A stretch of DNA of 64,000 bases from a virus: positions 1 through 64,000 of IMG/VR virus record IMGVR_UViG_3300042691_055965; one strand, given 5' to 3'. Position numbers and translations under genes: made by a program. Shown one piece after another: positions 22,139 to 31,934 of the stretch (the first letter of the stretch is position 1; the number at the start of each line of letters is the position of its first letter). A model generated the notes under the pieces. The model was not told the origin of the DNA. It made no database searches and worked only from the letters and a program-made list of their open reading frames with translations.

Positions 22139-25135
22139 ATGGAAAAGGAAATTTTACAAGAAATAACAAGGTATCAAACATTGATGGGTATTGAACCAAA
22201 AAAACCTTTGATGAACGAAGGTGCGGAATTAATGGCAATAATACGAGCATCGTCTAGTGCGGCAGCTAAAAACCTTGACGACTTGGTAAAAATAGTAAGA
22301 AAGTCGGCGGTGGAAGGTGTTGAACTTCTTGATAGTGAAATTGATGATTTAGTTGAATATGCGAAAAGTACAGGAAAATATACTGAAGATGAAATTGAAA
22401 TCTTAAGAACTTTTTTTAAAAAACCAAAAGTTAAGACTAAAATTTCTTCAGGTAATGGTTTTAGAACATTAGATGATCTTGTAGATGATATAACAGAATC
22501 AGAAGCAAAAGTTTTAACTACTTTGTATAAATTAACCGATGATGAAATTTCTTCAATAGTTAGTGTACGAAGTGATAGTTTTTTCAAAAATAAACCAAAA
22601 ACTCAATGGGAAACTGATCTTGAAACTTCAATCGTTGATTCAATGGAAAAAGGAAAAAATGAAGGGAAGATTATGGAAACTGCAGAAGTACCTTATAATG
22701 AAATAGATAAGTTAATAGATAAAAAATATCCGGTTACTGATAATATGTCTCCTGTTGAACGAGCGGTTAATGAAGGGACTAGAAAAAATCTAAAACAAAG
22801 ATTTAGGGAATCAGTTCCAATTAAAGAAAAAATAAAAGAACTTGAACTAAATGGAAATATAAAAGAATCTTCAGTAAAAGTAGAACCTATTTCAGACGTT
22901 GCATCTTCTTCTAGTAAAACCGTTAAAAGACAGGTTCCAGATCCTCAAGGGATAGGTGCACCTAGAACTGAAGAATTAGATGAACTTCTTTCAGAATTTT
23001 ACTATGACATACTTGATAAAGTTAAGACTAAAGGTGAAGAAAGTTTGACACCTATTGAAAAAGAAATAGTTGAATCTGTTGAAAATTGGAAATCTGGTAA
23101 ATCCATCGATGCTGAAAAACTAACAACCAAGTACAGAAATCAACCATCTAAATTTATTTACGACTACGTTGATGAATTGAAAAATTCTACAGACGAATTA
23201 ACACCTAACGAACAAAAGTTAGTAGATGCATTAGAAGATTTTGAAAAAAATGGAACTGAATATAAATGGTATACATTAGCTGACGAAGCAATGGAACCTT
23301 TTGTTCTTACAGTTGATAATTTAGGTACAACGTTCAAACGAATTTCCAGTGAATGGAATTTGATGTATTTACTTAAAAAAGTGTTAGTTCCGTTTGATTA
23401 TTTCTACACAGTCATCTTTCGACCGACATTAAGATGGGCAAATGCAAGTTTTGATATATTCTTACAAAATTGGTCTATGCGTATCAAAAACGGAACTTTA
23501 AAATTAGATTTTGATGTTGCTGCGCGCGAATTCACAGAAACAATGGGTAAATCTTTTGATAATTATATTAAAAGCGGGGGTAATTTAGGTTTACGAGATA
23601 TTAGAAAAATGCAAGAAAGATTAATGTATTTGAAAACATATTCACCGTTGGCTGAAGGTTCTCAGATTGAAAAAATGTTACTTGAAGAAACTTGGGAGAT
23701 TTTTAAAACTAACGCAAGAACTAAAGTACCACCAGAAAATATTAAGGATTGGGACACTTTTATTAGATTGTTTGAATCAGAAGGGGAAGGATCGTTATCT
23801 ATATCAACCCGTGAAATTTTGGGAGACGCTCCTCCTTTGAAGACTGACCCTGATCAAACAACTGTGAAAACAACTTTCAGAGAAAAAATAAAAAAGGCGT
23901 GGGCTGATGGTGTTCAAAGTAATGGTAAAACCGTTTTGAATTCACTTTTCCAAAAATTTATAGATGGATTAGGTAATCTTGTGTCTTTAGTTTTTACTGG
24001 AACGGTACTTCGACCTAAAACAATTCAAAGACAATTTTTAAAATATGGTATGACGCAAAAGAATGCTATATGTACTGCAATGTCTATATATGCGGTGCAA
24101 AAAGTTTTATTACCTATTTTAGGTGCCGTTGTCTATGGTGCTCTTTTAGGTCTCGAAAGATCTGAAGGTATTAAAAACAAATATGTTGAAAAATATGGTA
24201 CTGGTTGGGGGTATTATTGGCATTTCTATTTTGTTGATCCGGTAATTGAATGGACTTTAGGAAATGGTCCTGTTGATGAAGTTGCGTCTGTCGCAACAGA
24301 TTTGTTACCTAAAAAATGGAAAGATTCTAAAGAAATGATAAACAAAGTTGCAAAGTTGGAAATCGAAACATCATGGGGTGATTTTTTAAATTGGGCTATT
24401 GAAGGTTGGGGTGATGATATAGTCACTGAAATTATTGAACTATCATTCGTGGCAGCGACTGAAGGAGGTGATACTGTTGAAGAAATTGCAGAAATGGTTG
24501 AAATTAATAGTGTAAATCAAACAACTATCGATGAATATGAAAACTTACAGAATGAACTTAAAAATGCCGAGGAAAGACTAAAAAATGCTAAAAATGAACA
24601 AAGTAAAAATAAAGCGAAATATGATATCGCAATTGCTAACGAAAAAATTAATGGAGTACAAATTGGTGCGTTTTTAAATGAAGCAAAATATGCAATAAAC
24701 GATATTTTTGGTAAAGGTACTGACGCTGCGGAAAATATGATATCTAGACTAGAATTTGTTCCATATTTACCAAACGATTACTTAGAAAGAGTTAAGAAAA
24801 ATTTAAAAGATAATAATTATAATGTAACTTTGAAAAATTTGGCAAATTTATCAAGTGATATAAAAAATAATACTGAACTATACACTAAAAAAATTCAAGA
24901 AGAAATAACAAAAAATAGAAAAGGGTCAGTACTTATAAAAGGGGATAAGGATAAGTACTTATTAGTGGTTAATTCACCAAATTTTGAACTTGATTTAACT
25001 CCTGATGAGTTTTCGACTATATTTGATGGTGAATCTGTTGCTTGGGTGTCCCCAAGTATGAAGAACATAAAACCAAACACAGAAAGAACCTATGGAACTT
25101 TAAAAGACTTCTATAAAAATATGAAAAATTTATAA
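22139..25135 (+). CDS. Very large internal-head candidate, 998 aa
   Basis: Residues 1-27 form a helical leader ending P-L-M-N-E before G28, close to its upstream neighbour, which ends 5 nt before. The body is helical and strongly charged, with no recognised enzyme motif. One strong hydrophobic segment lies at about 647-672 (VQKVLLPILGAVVYGALLGL), followed by a second, amphipathic region (WGYYWHFYFVDPVIEWTL) at about 685-705. A coiled coil sits at about 795-845. The pair 19872/22139 resembles two large ejection proteins expressed together. A polymerase was considered, but no motif supports it. Confidence 0.6.
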   Translation: MEKEILQEITRYQTLMGIEPKKPLMNEGAELMAIIRASSSAAAKNLDDLVKIVRKSAVEGVELLDSEIDDLVEYAKSTGKYTEDEIEILRTFFKKPKVKTKISSGNGFRTLDDLVDDITESEAKVLTTLYKLTDDEISSIVSVRSDSFFKNKPKTQWETDLETSIVDSMEKGKNEGKIMETAEVPYNEIDKLIDKKYPVTDNMSPVERAVNEGTRKNLKQRFRESVPIKEKIKELELNGNIKESSVKVEPISDVASSSSKTVKRQVPDPQGIGAPRTEELDELLSEFYYDILDKVKTKGEESLTPIEKEIVESVENWKSGKSIDAEKLTTKYRNQPSKFIYDYVDELKNSTDELTPNEQKLVDALEDFEKNGTEYKWYTLADEAMEPFVLTVDNLGTTFKRISSEWNLMYLLKKVLVPFDYFYTVIFRPTLRWANASFDIFLQNWSMRIKNGTLKLDFDVAAREFTETMGKSFDNYIKSGGNLGLRDIRKMQERLMYLKTYSPLAEGSQIEKMLLEETWEIFKTNARTKVPPENIKDWDTFIRLFESEGEGSLSISTREILGDAPPLKTDPDQTTVKTTFREKIKKAWADGVQSNGKTVLNSLFQKFIDGLGNLVSLVFTGTVLRPKTIQRQFLKYGMTQKNAICTAMSIYAVQKVLLPILGAVVYGALLGLERSEGIKNKYVEKYGTGWGYYWHFYFVDPVIEWTLGNGPVDEVASVATDLLPKKWKDSKEMINKVAKLEIETSWGDFLNWAIEGWGDDIVTEIIELSFVAATEGGDTVEEIAEMVEINSVNQTTIDEYENLQNELKNAEERLKNAKNEQSKNKAKYDIAIANEKINGVQIGAFLNEAKYAINDIFGKGTDAAENMISRLEFVPYLPNDYLERVKKNLKDNNYNVTLKNLANLSSDIKNNTELYTKKIQEEITKNRKGSVLIKGDKDKYLLVVNSPNFELDLTPDEFSTIFDGESVAWVSPSMKNIKPNTERTYGTLKDFYKNMKNL

Positions 25136-25138
25136 AAT

Positions 25139-25996
25139 ATGGGAACAAGATTTGATGAAGATAATTACAAACATTGGAAGGATACTTTTAAATTCCAATC
25201 TTATGATGAAGAAAAAGCAGAATATAAAACTGTGAAAATTAATATGGAAGATGTAATGGATAGAATTGATCATTACAGAAAAAAATATGATGAAGACGAT
25301 GCATTTGTTCGTGCGGTTATTGACACACACGATAAAGTAGTAAGAATCATGTTTACTAAAGATTTAGCACATTTGACTGAATCGGTTCATTTAAATGGAT
25401 TTGCGGCACTTTTGAAAGTTTTGAGAGAATCAAAAGGTGAAATGGAGATTTGGTCGGTTGCAAGACCTACCGATGGTAACTGGTTTTTGGTAAAAGGTTC
25501 CTTCACCAAAAGAGAACTTGCAAATATGGATTTACACAAAAAAGAACCAAGAGACAAAAAAGAAACAAAAAAAGAAAATCCTTATCAGGAGTTAAAAAAA
25601 AAAGAAGAAAAATCGGTAGAAAGACTGAAGAATAACGAAAAAGATGGTTTTGATAGTTTACCAATTAAGGTGAAAGAGAAATTAAAAGAAAAGTTATCAA
25701 AAGGTTGGACAACTGAAGAACCATTATCTTTCTTTAAAGATTTTTATACTGAAAGTGAAATAAATTCTGTTTTCAATGACAAGATAAAAATTTATAAATT
25801 GAAGGCTACAGAAGAATTTTTTAACAAATTAAAAGAATATTCTGCACACATTCCTATAAGTAGAGGTTTTTGTAAATCGATTGTCAAATCTAAAAACGAC
25901 GCTGATATCACATCTGACGTAGAAAAATATGTAAATCACTTTGTTAAAAAGTGTAACGAAAAATACGAAGGAAAATTTGGTTTACATTCTTTCTGA
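25139..25996 (+). CDS. Hypothetical protein, 285 aa
   Basis: Unrecognised soluble protein, starting 3 nt after the 998-aa gene. A folded N-terminal domain (about 1-125) is followed by a lysine/glutamate-rich linker (about 130-170, KKEPRDKKETKKENPYQELK) and a helical C-terminal domain. It lacks the leader, in contrast to the genes on both sides, so it may stay in the cell or be assembled by another route. Confidence 0.55.
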   Translation: MGTRFDEDNYKHWKDTFKFQSYDEEKAEYKTVKINMEDVMDRIDHYRKKYDEDDAFVRAVIDTHDKVVRIMFTKDLAHLTESVHLNGFAALLKVLRESKGEMEIWSVARPTDGNWFLVKGSFTKRELANMDLHKKEPRDKKETKKENPYQELKKKEEKSVERLKNNEKDGFDSLPIKVKEKLKEKLSKGWTTEEPLSFFKDFYTESEINSVFNDKIKIYKLKATEEFFNKLKEYSAHIPISRGFCKSIVKSKNDADITSDVEKYVNHFVKKCNEKYEGKFGLHSF

Positions 25997-26005
25997 TAAA
26001 GACAA

Positions 26006-26012
26006 TATTTAT
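26006..26012 (+). promoter_or_regulatory. TATTTAT element before the 26018 gene
   Basis: TATTTAT, 5 nt, ATG. Confidence 0.5.
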
Positions 26013-26017
26013 TATTA

Positions 26018-28435
26018 ATGAAAAGAATTTTCACTATATCTGAACAAGAAAAAAGTGCAATATTGGAAAAATATTACCTTTTGAAAGAAGTAGATACCCG
26101 TAATTGCTCTGAAGGTGATTGTGTTGATGGTGAAGGTACACTTGTAATCAATAGTAAGTTCGGTAATGTTGAAGTAGAAAAAACTTTCATTGGTACTTTT
26201 AAAAAAAGTATTCTAACTAACGGGGAAATCACAATCAATACCGGTGTTAATACAACATATCAGAGTGGAAATTTCAAGAATGGGGAACTTTTAACTGGAG
26301 AAGGTTTGTACATACAAGAAGTACCAAGTGAAAACTTTAGACAAGTCACAAAAGGTACGTTTGTTGATGGGTATTTAACTAAAGGTACGACTGAAGTCAC
26401 TATATCTTCAATGAGTTTTACTATTAAAAGTGACAATGTTGTTAAAAACACTTATAAGGATGCTGAAATTAAATTTAATGACGGATCAATATATTATGGA
26501 GACATTACGGACAACACATCAAATTTTGAATTCAAATCGAAAACAAAGGGTTTAGAAACTGATGATTTAGTTCAATTTCATATAAAAACAGAAGGAAGTC
26601 AATCAGATGTTGAACGGACAACTAGTACACCCACAGTAACTCCAAGTGTGTCTACAAATTCTACAAATACTGATACTAAAATAACAGATGAATTAAGGGC
26701 TAAATGGACAGGTTGTGAATATACGGCTGACGACTTGTTCCGATTCAACAAACCCGAAGATGATTATGTCACAGAAATACCAGAACTAGGTTATTTCAAA
26801 TTTGAAGGTGAAGTTGATGGTAAAAACATAAAAGTAAACGCTTGTTTTGACAACTTCAAATTAATTAAAACACAAGAAGGAAATGAGACAGGTGATAGGG
26901 GTGAATTTAATGGTGTATACTATAGTGAGGATGATGGATTACCTTTAAAATTTGAAGGAGATGAATCCAAAGCTAATAAGTTCAAAAGAGGAAGATTACT
27001 AAATTCACCTGACTACGATTTTCATGTCGAAAAGTTTGAATACATAGGAACATTTGACAATGGTATCATTCATAGTCCAAAAATTAGTGAAGGTTCTTCT
27101 GTTGAAAATATATTCGCAAAATCTGAAATACTTTTCGAAGATAATTCATATTATAATGGAAATTTTGAAAATGGTAAAATAAAAGGTTACGGCATTTTTA
27201 CAATCCCAAGTAAAGGAAAATTTGAAGGCGAATTTGAACAAGTAAAAAATGATAACGGCAATACCACATATAAAGTTACATTATCGAATGGTGCGGTTAT
27301 TGAAGATTTGATGGATTATGCCTCGAAAGTAAAATTTAGTACTGATAAAACCACTGATACATATTTGGGTGTTTTAAAAGGGGCTAAAGTAAATGGAACC
27401 GTTTTTTATCAATCAGTATATACTTTGAAAACTGATGATGGAAAAAAGACAGAAAACACTTATAAGGGTGGCTTGATGGGTGCCACCGTTGTTTTAAAAT
27501 CCAAATCATCTGAAATTGAAACGGAAGGTGAAATAATAAAAGGTAAAACATTTGAAACCACCACAGATGAAAATGGTAAATTTACATTTGATGGTGTTCC
27601 ATACGGAACTTATGATATAAAAATTAGATTTGGTGATAAATTGTCACCGTATTTTAAATACGATGCTGAAAATTTAAAAATCGATTCGAATAAAACGTAT
27701 GAGATTACAACAGTTAAAACAAAAAAACTTGAAAAAAGGGAACAAGATTATTTAGATCAAGAAAGTTTCAGTGCTGAAGATTTAGAAGACTTTACAGAAG
27801 AAAATTACAAAAATCTTATTTTAAAATCATTATTGAAATCCCATAAGGATGATTCTACTTATGTTGAGGATATTTTGGATGGTACTTTTAAACAAAAATA
27901 TGGAAAAAGAACCGCTTTAAAATTTTGTACCACTCAATTCAATAATTATGCCGATGAATTGAAACAAGTGTATTTGAAAAAAGTAAGTGATGCGTCTATA
28001 AAATCCGCAGAAGAAATAGAACCATCTAAAAAAGTTTTACAATATTGTTGGAATAATTACAAAGAGGAATTATCAAAAAAAATTAAAAAGGATGACTTGA
28101 GTTTAATCCAACAACCTGGTGGAAAACTATTAGTATATCAAGTTGATTTGAAAGAAAATTACAATAGACAATATATTTATACTAAAGAAAATGATATGAA
28201 AGAAACTATAAAAAATATCATTAAAGAACATGCAAGAATTAAGAAGATTCAATCATCTACTGAATCTAAAATTATTGAAAACCGTTTGAATTTCATTTTT
28301 GAAGACAGCACGGGTTATACAACAAGAAACAAAATCAGAAAAAATTTATTGAGTGAAAAAAACCAACTCCTTTATATGGGGTATACACCAAAACTTGTAA
28401 ATGAAATTTTTAATAGGTTTATGGTAAAAATATAG
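26018..28435 (+). CDS. MORN-like repeat protein with capsid-targeting leader
   Basis: Protein of 805 aa. The N-terminus (MKRIFTISEQEKSAILEKYY) has I-S-E at 7-9 and L-K-E at 22-24, either of which could be a cut site. Several beta-hairpin units of MORN type follow (about 30-430; GNFKNGELLTGEG, YYNGNFENGKIKGYGIF, GKFEGEF). Around 488-565 is a carboxypeptidase-regulatory-like beta domain (TTDENGKFTFDGVPYGTYDI). The C-terminus (about 570-805) is helical and basic. MORN repeats often bind lipids or proteins. Two terminator or promoter elements downstream close this transcription unit. Confidence 0.6.
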   Translation: MKRIFTISEQEKSAILEKYYLLKEVDTRNCSEGDCVDGEGTLVINSKFGNVEVEKTFIGTFKKSILTNGEITINTGVNTTYQSGNFKNGELLTGEGLYIQEVPSENFRQVTKGTFVDGYLTKGTTEVTISSMSFTIKSDNVVKNTYKDAEIKFNDGSIYYGDITDNTSNFEFKSKTKGLETDDLVQFHIKTEGSQSDVERTTSTPTVTPSVSTNSTNTDTKITDELRAKWTGCEYTADDLFRFNKPEDDYVTEIPELGYFKFEGEVDGKNIKVNACFDNFKLIKTQEGNETGDRGEFNGVYYSEDDGLPLKFEGDESKANKFKRGRLLNSPDYDFHVEKFEYIGTFDNGIIHSPKISEGSSVENIFAKSEILFEDNSYYNGNFENGKIKGYGIFTIPSKGKFEGEFEQVKNDNGNTTYKVTLSNGAVIEDLMDYASKVKFSTDKTTDTYLGVLKGAKVNGTVFYQSVYTLKTDDGKKTENTYKGGLMGATVVLKSKSSEIETEGEIIKGKTFETTTDENGKFTFDGVPYGTYDIKIRFGDKLSPYFKYDAENLKIDSNKTYEITTVKTKKLEKREQDYLDQESFSAEDLEDFTEENYKNLILKSLLKSHKDDSTYVEDILDGTFKQKYGKRTALKFCTTQFNNYADELKQVYLKKVSDASIKSAEEIEPSKKVLQYCWNNYKEELSKKIKKDDLSLIQQPGGKLLVYQVDLKENYNRQYIYTKENDMKETIKNIIKEHARIKKIQSSTESKIIENRLNFIFEDSTGYTTRNKIRKNLLSEKNQLLYMGYTPKLVNEIFNRFMVKI

Positions 28436-28448
28436 AACAGTAACAATT

Positions 28449-28569
28449 ATGAATAGAAAAACAAAACAAAATCCGTAATGTCGTTAGCGGGGGAACAAGT
28501 AACGACAATTCGAAACAAGAAGTAGTTTTCGAGTTTCATAAACTGTTAAAAGAAGGAGGTGTTCATTAA
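28449..28569 (+). pseudogene. Possible frameshifted small ORF
   Basis: An ATG at 28449 opens a frame (MNRKTKQNP) that stops after nine codons. The next frame stays open to a TAA at 28567-28569 and would encode a tail reading RNVVSGGTSNDNSKQ then EVVFEFHKLLKEGGVH. Joining the two needs a single-base shift within the A-rich run near 28457-28472. This could be a decayed gene, a programmed shift or a sequencing error; the gap holds no other gene. Confidence 0.3.
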
Positions 28570-28575
28570 TCTAAG

Positions 28576-28604
28576 AAAGGTGTCCTGACGGACACCTTTT
28601 CTTG
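28576..28604 (+). terminator. Rho-independent terminator
   Basis: Stem AAAGGTGTCC / GGACACCTTT with TGAC loop, followed by a T-rich tail. It ends the transcript from the 26018 unit before the adhesion cluster. Confidence 0.85.
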
Positions 28605-28612
28605 TTATCATG

Positions 28613-28619
28613 TATTTAT
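28613..28619 (+). promoter_or_regulatory. TATTTAT element before the fiber cluster
   Basis: TATTTAT, 4 nt, ATG at 28624. It lies right after a terminator, so it probably starts the transcript of the adhesion genes. Confidence 0.55.
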
Positions 28620-28623
28620 CTGT

Positions 28624-29406
28624 ATGGAGTTTTTTATAAGAAAAAATAGTACACTACCACTCTTGGAAATTAATTTAATTAAAGACGGAAGAACGGATTT
28701 CAGGTACGATAAAACATCTTTGACAGCATCTACGATATATTTCAATATGAAAAATATATCTGATAATGTTTATAAAATAGCAAAAGGTGTTTGCACATAC
28801 TCCATTGATACTGATACTGTATATTATCAGTTCACCAAAAAAAATACAAATCTTGTTGGAAGATTTGAAACTGAATTTGATATTTATACAAGTCAAGGAC
28901 TTATAAAATTCCCTTTAAGGGACAAACTTTTTGTGAATGTTTTGGATTCAATAAGTAATTCTGATTTTTGTTGCGGACCTAATAAGAATATTGCACCAAT
29001 TCAAACACCAATACCAACAAGTCCACCACCAACACCGACTCCAACTCCTACACCATCACCAACGATTGGTCCGAGCAAGAGTGGTATTTACTATGGTAAA
29101 GTTACTAGTCCAACATTTACATTATCAAATTTACCATCAGTTACTTTTGTTGAAACAAATACCGCAGTTAACACTTATGTTGAATTTGCTGCAGTACCTG
29201 GTTATGGTTACACATTGATACCTGTTGGGTTTACCCAACCTAGTAAATTTGTTAATAGTACTAATGGATGTGATGGATTAAACGTTCCAACCAATAATAT
29301 TGGAACAATAGTTATTAATGACATAAACGGATTCCCTGTGACATACAATATTTATAGAACCTATTATAGTATTGTTGGTTCTTTTTATAGTTGGATGTGT
29401 AGTTAA
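28624..29406 (+). CDS. Baseplate/fiber adaptor-like protein with Pro-Thr linker
   Basis: Protein of 260 aa. The N-terminal ~115 residues form a beta domain (FFIRKNSTLPLLEINLIKDG, then TIYFNMKNIS) resembling the BppU-like N-terminal domains of phage baseplate proteins. A Pro/Thr/Ser linker (about 123-145, TPIPTSPPPTPTPTPTPSP) separates it from a C-terminal beta domain (about 150-260). Starts the plus-strand adhesion cluster. The adaptor role is inferred. Confidence 0.55.
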   Translation: MEFFIRKNSTLPLLEINLIKDGRTDFRYDKTSLTASTIYFNMKNISDNVYKIAKGVCTYSIDTDTVYYQFTKKNTNLVGRFETEFDIYTSQGLIKFPLRDKLFVNVLDSISNSDFCCGPNKNIAPIQTPIPTSPPPTPTPTPTPSPTIGPSKSGIYYGKVTSPTFTLSNLPSVTFVETNTAVNTYVEFAAVPGYGYTLIPVGFTQPSKFVNSTNGCDGLNVPTNNIGTIVINDINGFPVTYNIYRTYYSIVGSFYSWMCS

Positions 29407-29415
29407 AAATAAAGA

Positions 29416-31221
29416 ATGGGTACATTTAGTTTTTCAGGTGGTGTTGAAGTTACTGGATTTATATCTCCAACAGATCCGTTGGATACATATCCCGTAATCG
29501 ATCCGTTATATGGTGTAGATGGTTTAAGAAACGTTAACCTGTTAAGTGATTTAAATAATATTCCTGAACTTCGAAGAAGAGCAGGGATGGTTGTTGGTGT
29601 AAGTGGAGGGACTACGTACTATAAATTAAATAATAGTCCATGGAATTATACAATATCTGATTGGAGTATTTTTAGTAGTGGGGGTGGTGGTTTATCAGGT
29701 GATTATTTACCTTTAAGTGGTGGAACAGTAACAGGAGCAACTGTATTTAATTCAGGTTTGACTGCAAACACAATATTTGCAACAACATATTTGAATTTAC
29801 CAATAGATTTAACAATCACAGGTATTTCATATTCAAACAATACTTTAACCATTTCAAATAATAGCGGAAACACGTTATCAACACAAATTAATTCATTTAC
29901 TGGTTTAACAATCAACGGTATTCTTTCAGCGACGACAATTAGTGGTGGTACTTTATTTGGTGATGGTAGTAATTTGACGGGTATCATTACTTCGGGTGAA
30001 TTTTTACCTTTAAGTGGTGGTACAGTGACTGGTGATACTACATTTACTTTAGGTTTGAGTGCTGATACGTTCAGTGGAACAAGTATTATTGTTGATAGTT
30101 TAAATTCGACAAATAACACATTATTGAACAGTTCTACAAATGTTACTTTAGATTGGGAAAATGGGTTACTTACAAATAGTACCGGTATTGATTCTTTGGA
30201 TTGGGAAAATTTGTTATTATATGATATAAATTCTTTAGTTTCTATTGATTGGAATAGTCGAATACTTTTTGATTCTAACGGGAATGTTATTTTAGATTGG
30301 GAAAATCATGTTCTTTCAGGTATGACTAACATTTATGGTGATACTTTAAGTGCCACAACATATTTGAATTTACCTTTAGATGTTAAAATAACAGGTTTTA
30401 CGTACAATAATGCAAATACATTTACAATATCCGATAACTCAGGTTCAACGTATTCTGCAACATTCAATACTGTTACGGGATTAACTGCAACAACTATATC
30501 TGCAACCACATATCAAAACTTACCTGTAACTGCAGATACATTTACAACTGGATTTTCTTATAGCAATAACACATTTACAATAAATAGAAATCAATCACAA
30601 CCAAATCTTACGGCAACAATAAATACGATGACGGGGTTAACCGTCAATGGTAATTTTGTTGTAACAGGTACAAGTAGGGTAAATAGTATTACGGGTACAA
30701 GTGCGTTATTTTCGGGAACGGCACAAAATGTTTTAACCGTTATTGGTTCAGGTTCTACTCAACCTATTGTATCAGTACAAGGTTCATTTGGTGAATTATT
30801 TACAATTTATGACACTTTAACGGGTTCACTTTTTTCTGTTAACGATATATCAGGATTACCAATACTCGAAGTATTTTCTGATAATACAATTTTGATGGGT
30901 AGTTATGTTACCCCATCACTTAATACTACAACAAGTGTATTAGCAACAACAGGAACAACTAACGTCTATTCTATCCCTACAAGTGCGTATACAGGTGCAT
31001 TTTTCGATTATACCGTAAGTGACGGAAGTAATTTAAGAGCGGGTAACATAATTTCTACATGGAGTGGAAGTTCTGTAAATTATGCGGAAACATCAACAAC
31101 CGATTTTGGTAATACTTCGGGACTTACTTTTAATATGGTGGTAAGTGGTGGAAACGCAATATTACGTACATCGGGAGTTACAGGAAATTGGACAGTTAAA
31201 ACAATAGTAAGAAGTATTTGA
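29416..31221 (+). CDS. Tail fiber protein with DW-type repeats
   Basis: Protein of 601 aa. The N-terminal domain (about 1-90) ends in a glycine hinge. The shaft is low-complexity, rich in T, S, N and G, with repeated units such as LPLSGGTVTG, GLTANTIFATTYLNLP, and the block NNSGNTLSTQINSFTGLT. Around residues 235-300 are repeats with a DW core (LDWENGLLTNS, SLDWENLLLYD, SIDWNSRILFD, LDWENHVLSG), also found in the 1810-aa fiber. The C-terminus (about 500-601) is a separate beta domain. Such shafts are typical of Bacteroidota phage fibers. Confidence 0.75.
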   Translation: MGTFSFSGGVEVTGFISPTDPLDTYPVIDPLYGVDGLRNVNLLSDLNNIPELRRRAGMVVGVSGGTTYYKLNNSPWNYTISDWSIFSSGGGGLSGDYLPLSGGTVTGATVFNSGLTANTIFATTYLNLPIDLTITGISYSNNTLTISNNSGNTLSTQINSFTGLTINGILSATTISGGTLFGDGSNLTGIITSGEFLPLSGGTVTGDTTFTLGLSADTFSGTSIIVDSLNSTNNTLLNSSTNVTLDWENGLLTNSTGIDSLDWENLLLYDINSLVSIDWNSRILFDSNGNVILDWENHVLSGMTNIYGDTLSATTYLNLPLDVKITGFTYNNANTFTISDNSGSTYSATFNTVTGLTATTISATTYQNLPVTADTFTTGFSYSNNTFTINRNQSQPNLTATINTMTGLTVNGNFVVTGTSRVNSITGTSALFSGTAQNVLTVIGSGSTQPIVSVQGSFGELFTIYDTLTGSLFSVNDISGLPILEVFSDNTILMGSYVTPSLNTTTSVLATTGTTNVYSIPTSAYTGAFFDYTVSDGSNLRAGNIISTWSGSSVNYAETSTTDFGNTSGLTFNMVVSGGNAILRTSGVTGNWTVKTIVRSI

Positions 31222-31222
31222 T

Positions 31223-31933
31223 ATGAGTTTTCATTATTCACCAAAAATTATAACCGATGGGTTAGTTCTTTATATGGATGCTGCAAATCCTAAATCATAT
31301 TCAAGTGGTAGTACAACTTGGAATGATTTGAGTCGTAGTTCAAATAATGGGACACTAACCAACGGTGTTAGTTTTGATACTTTAAATTACGGATCATTAA
31401 GTTTTGATGGGGTTGATGATAGGGTATCGAAAGTTGGTGCAATAAATACGGGACAAAATTTTACAGTCAACGCATGGATATACCCCACATTATTGGGTAC
31501 TACTAGAAGAGCAATTGTAGGGAACGGTTATCCTTATAGTACTAGACAAGGTTGGTTATTTTGTACTGCTGGTGCTAGTGTTAATAATACTTTTTTTATG
31601 TCTATCGGGGGTGATTTAGCGTATAGAGTCGCTGCCGCAAATACATTATCACCTAATATTTGGCAATATGTTACTGCTGTTGTTACTGATGGGGGGTTGA
31701 CTATTAGTTTATATAAAAATGGACAGACAACCAATACTTCATTTGTTTTATTATCTACCGGTACTATAACTTACAATAACACACAATTCAATATTGGTTT
31801 CAGAAATACTATATTAGACCCTGATCCTTACACGGGTAAAATTTCAATTGTAACAATATATAATAGAGCTTTAACTCAACAAGAAATTATACAAAACTAC
31901 AATGCAAATAAAACAAGATTTGGATTAACATAA
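31223..31933 (+). CDS. LamG/ConA-like lectin domain protein (1 of 3)
   Basis: Protein of 236 aa with a concanavalin A/LamG-like fold: GLVLYMDAANPKSYSSGSTT, WNDLSR, GSLSFDGVDD, FTVNAWIYPT, and a closing IYNRALTQQEIIQNYNA. It starts 1 nt after the preceding fiber gene. The next two genes are full-length paralogs. The domain usually binds carbohydrates, so it probably recognises host surface sugars. Confidence 0.75.
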   Translation: MSFHYSPKIITDGLVLYMDAANPKSYSSGSTTWNDLSRSSNNGTLTNGVSFDTLNYGSLSFDGVDDRVSKVGAINTGQNFTVNAWIYPTLLGTTRRAIVGNGYPYSTRQGWLFCTAGASVNNTFFMSIGGDLAYRVAAANTLSPNIWQYVTAVVTDGGLTISLYKNGQTTNTSFVLLSTGTITYNNTQFNIGFRNTILDPDPYTGKISIVTIYNRALTQQEIIQNYNANKTRFGLT

Positions 31934-31934
31934 T

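Noticed and set aside
22139-25135. Virion RNA polymerase like that of N4, suggested by size and packaging
   Set aside because: No polymerase catalytic motifs were found and hydrophobic segments are present, so an ejection protein fits better.
28551-28560. Shine-Dalgarno-like GGAGGT in the gap before the fiber cluster
   Set aside because: No start codon follows at a useful distance, and genes here generally lack such sites.
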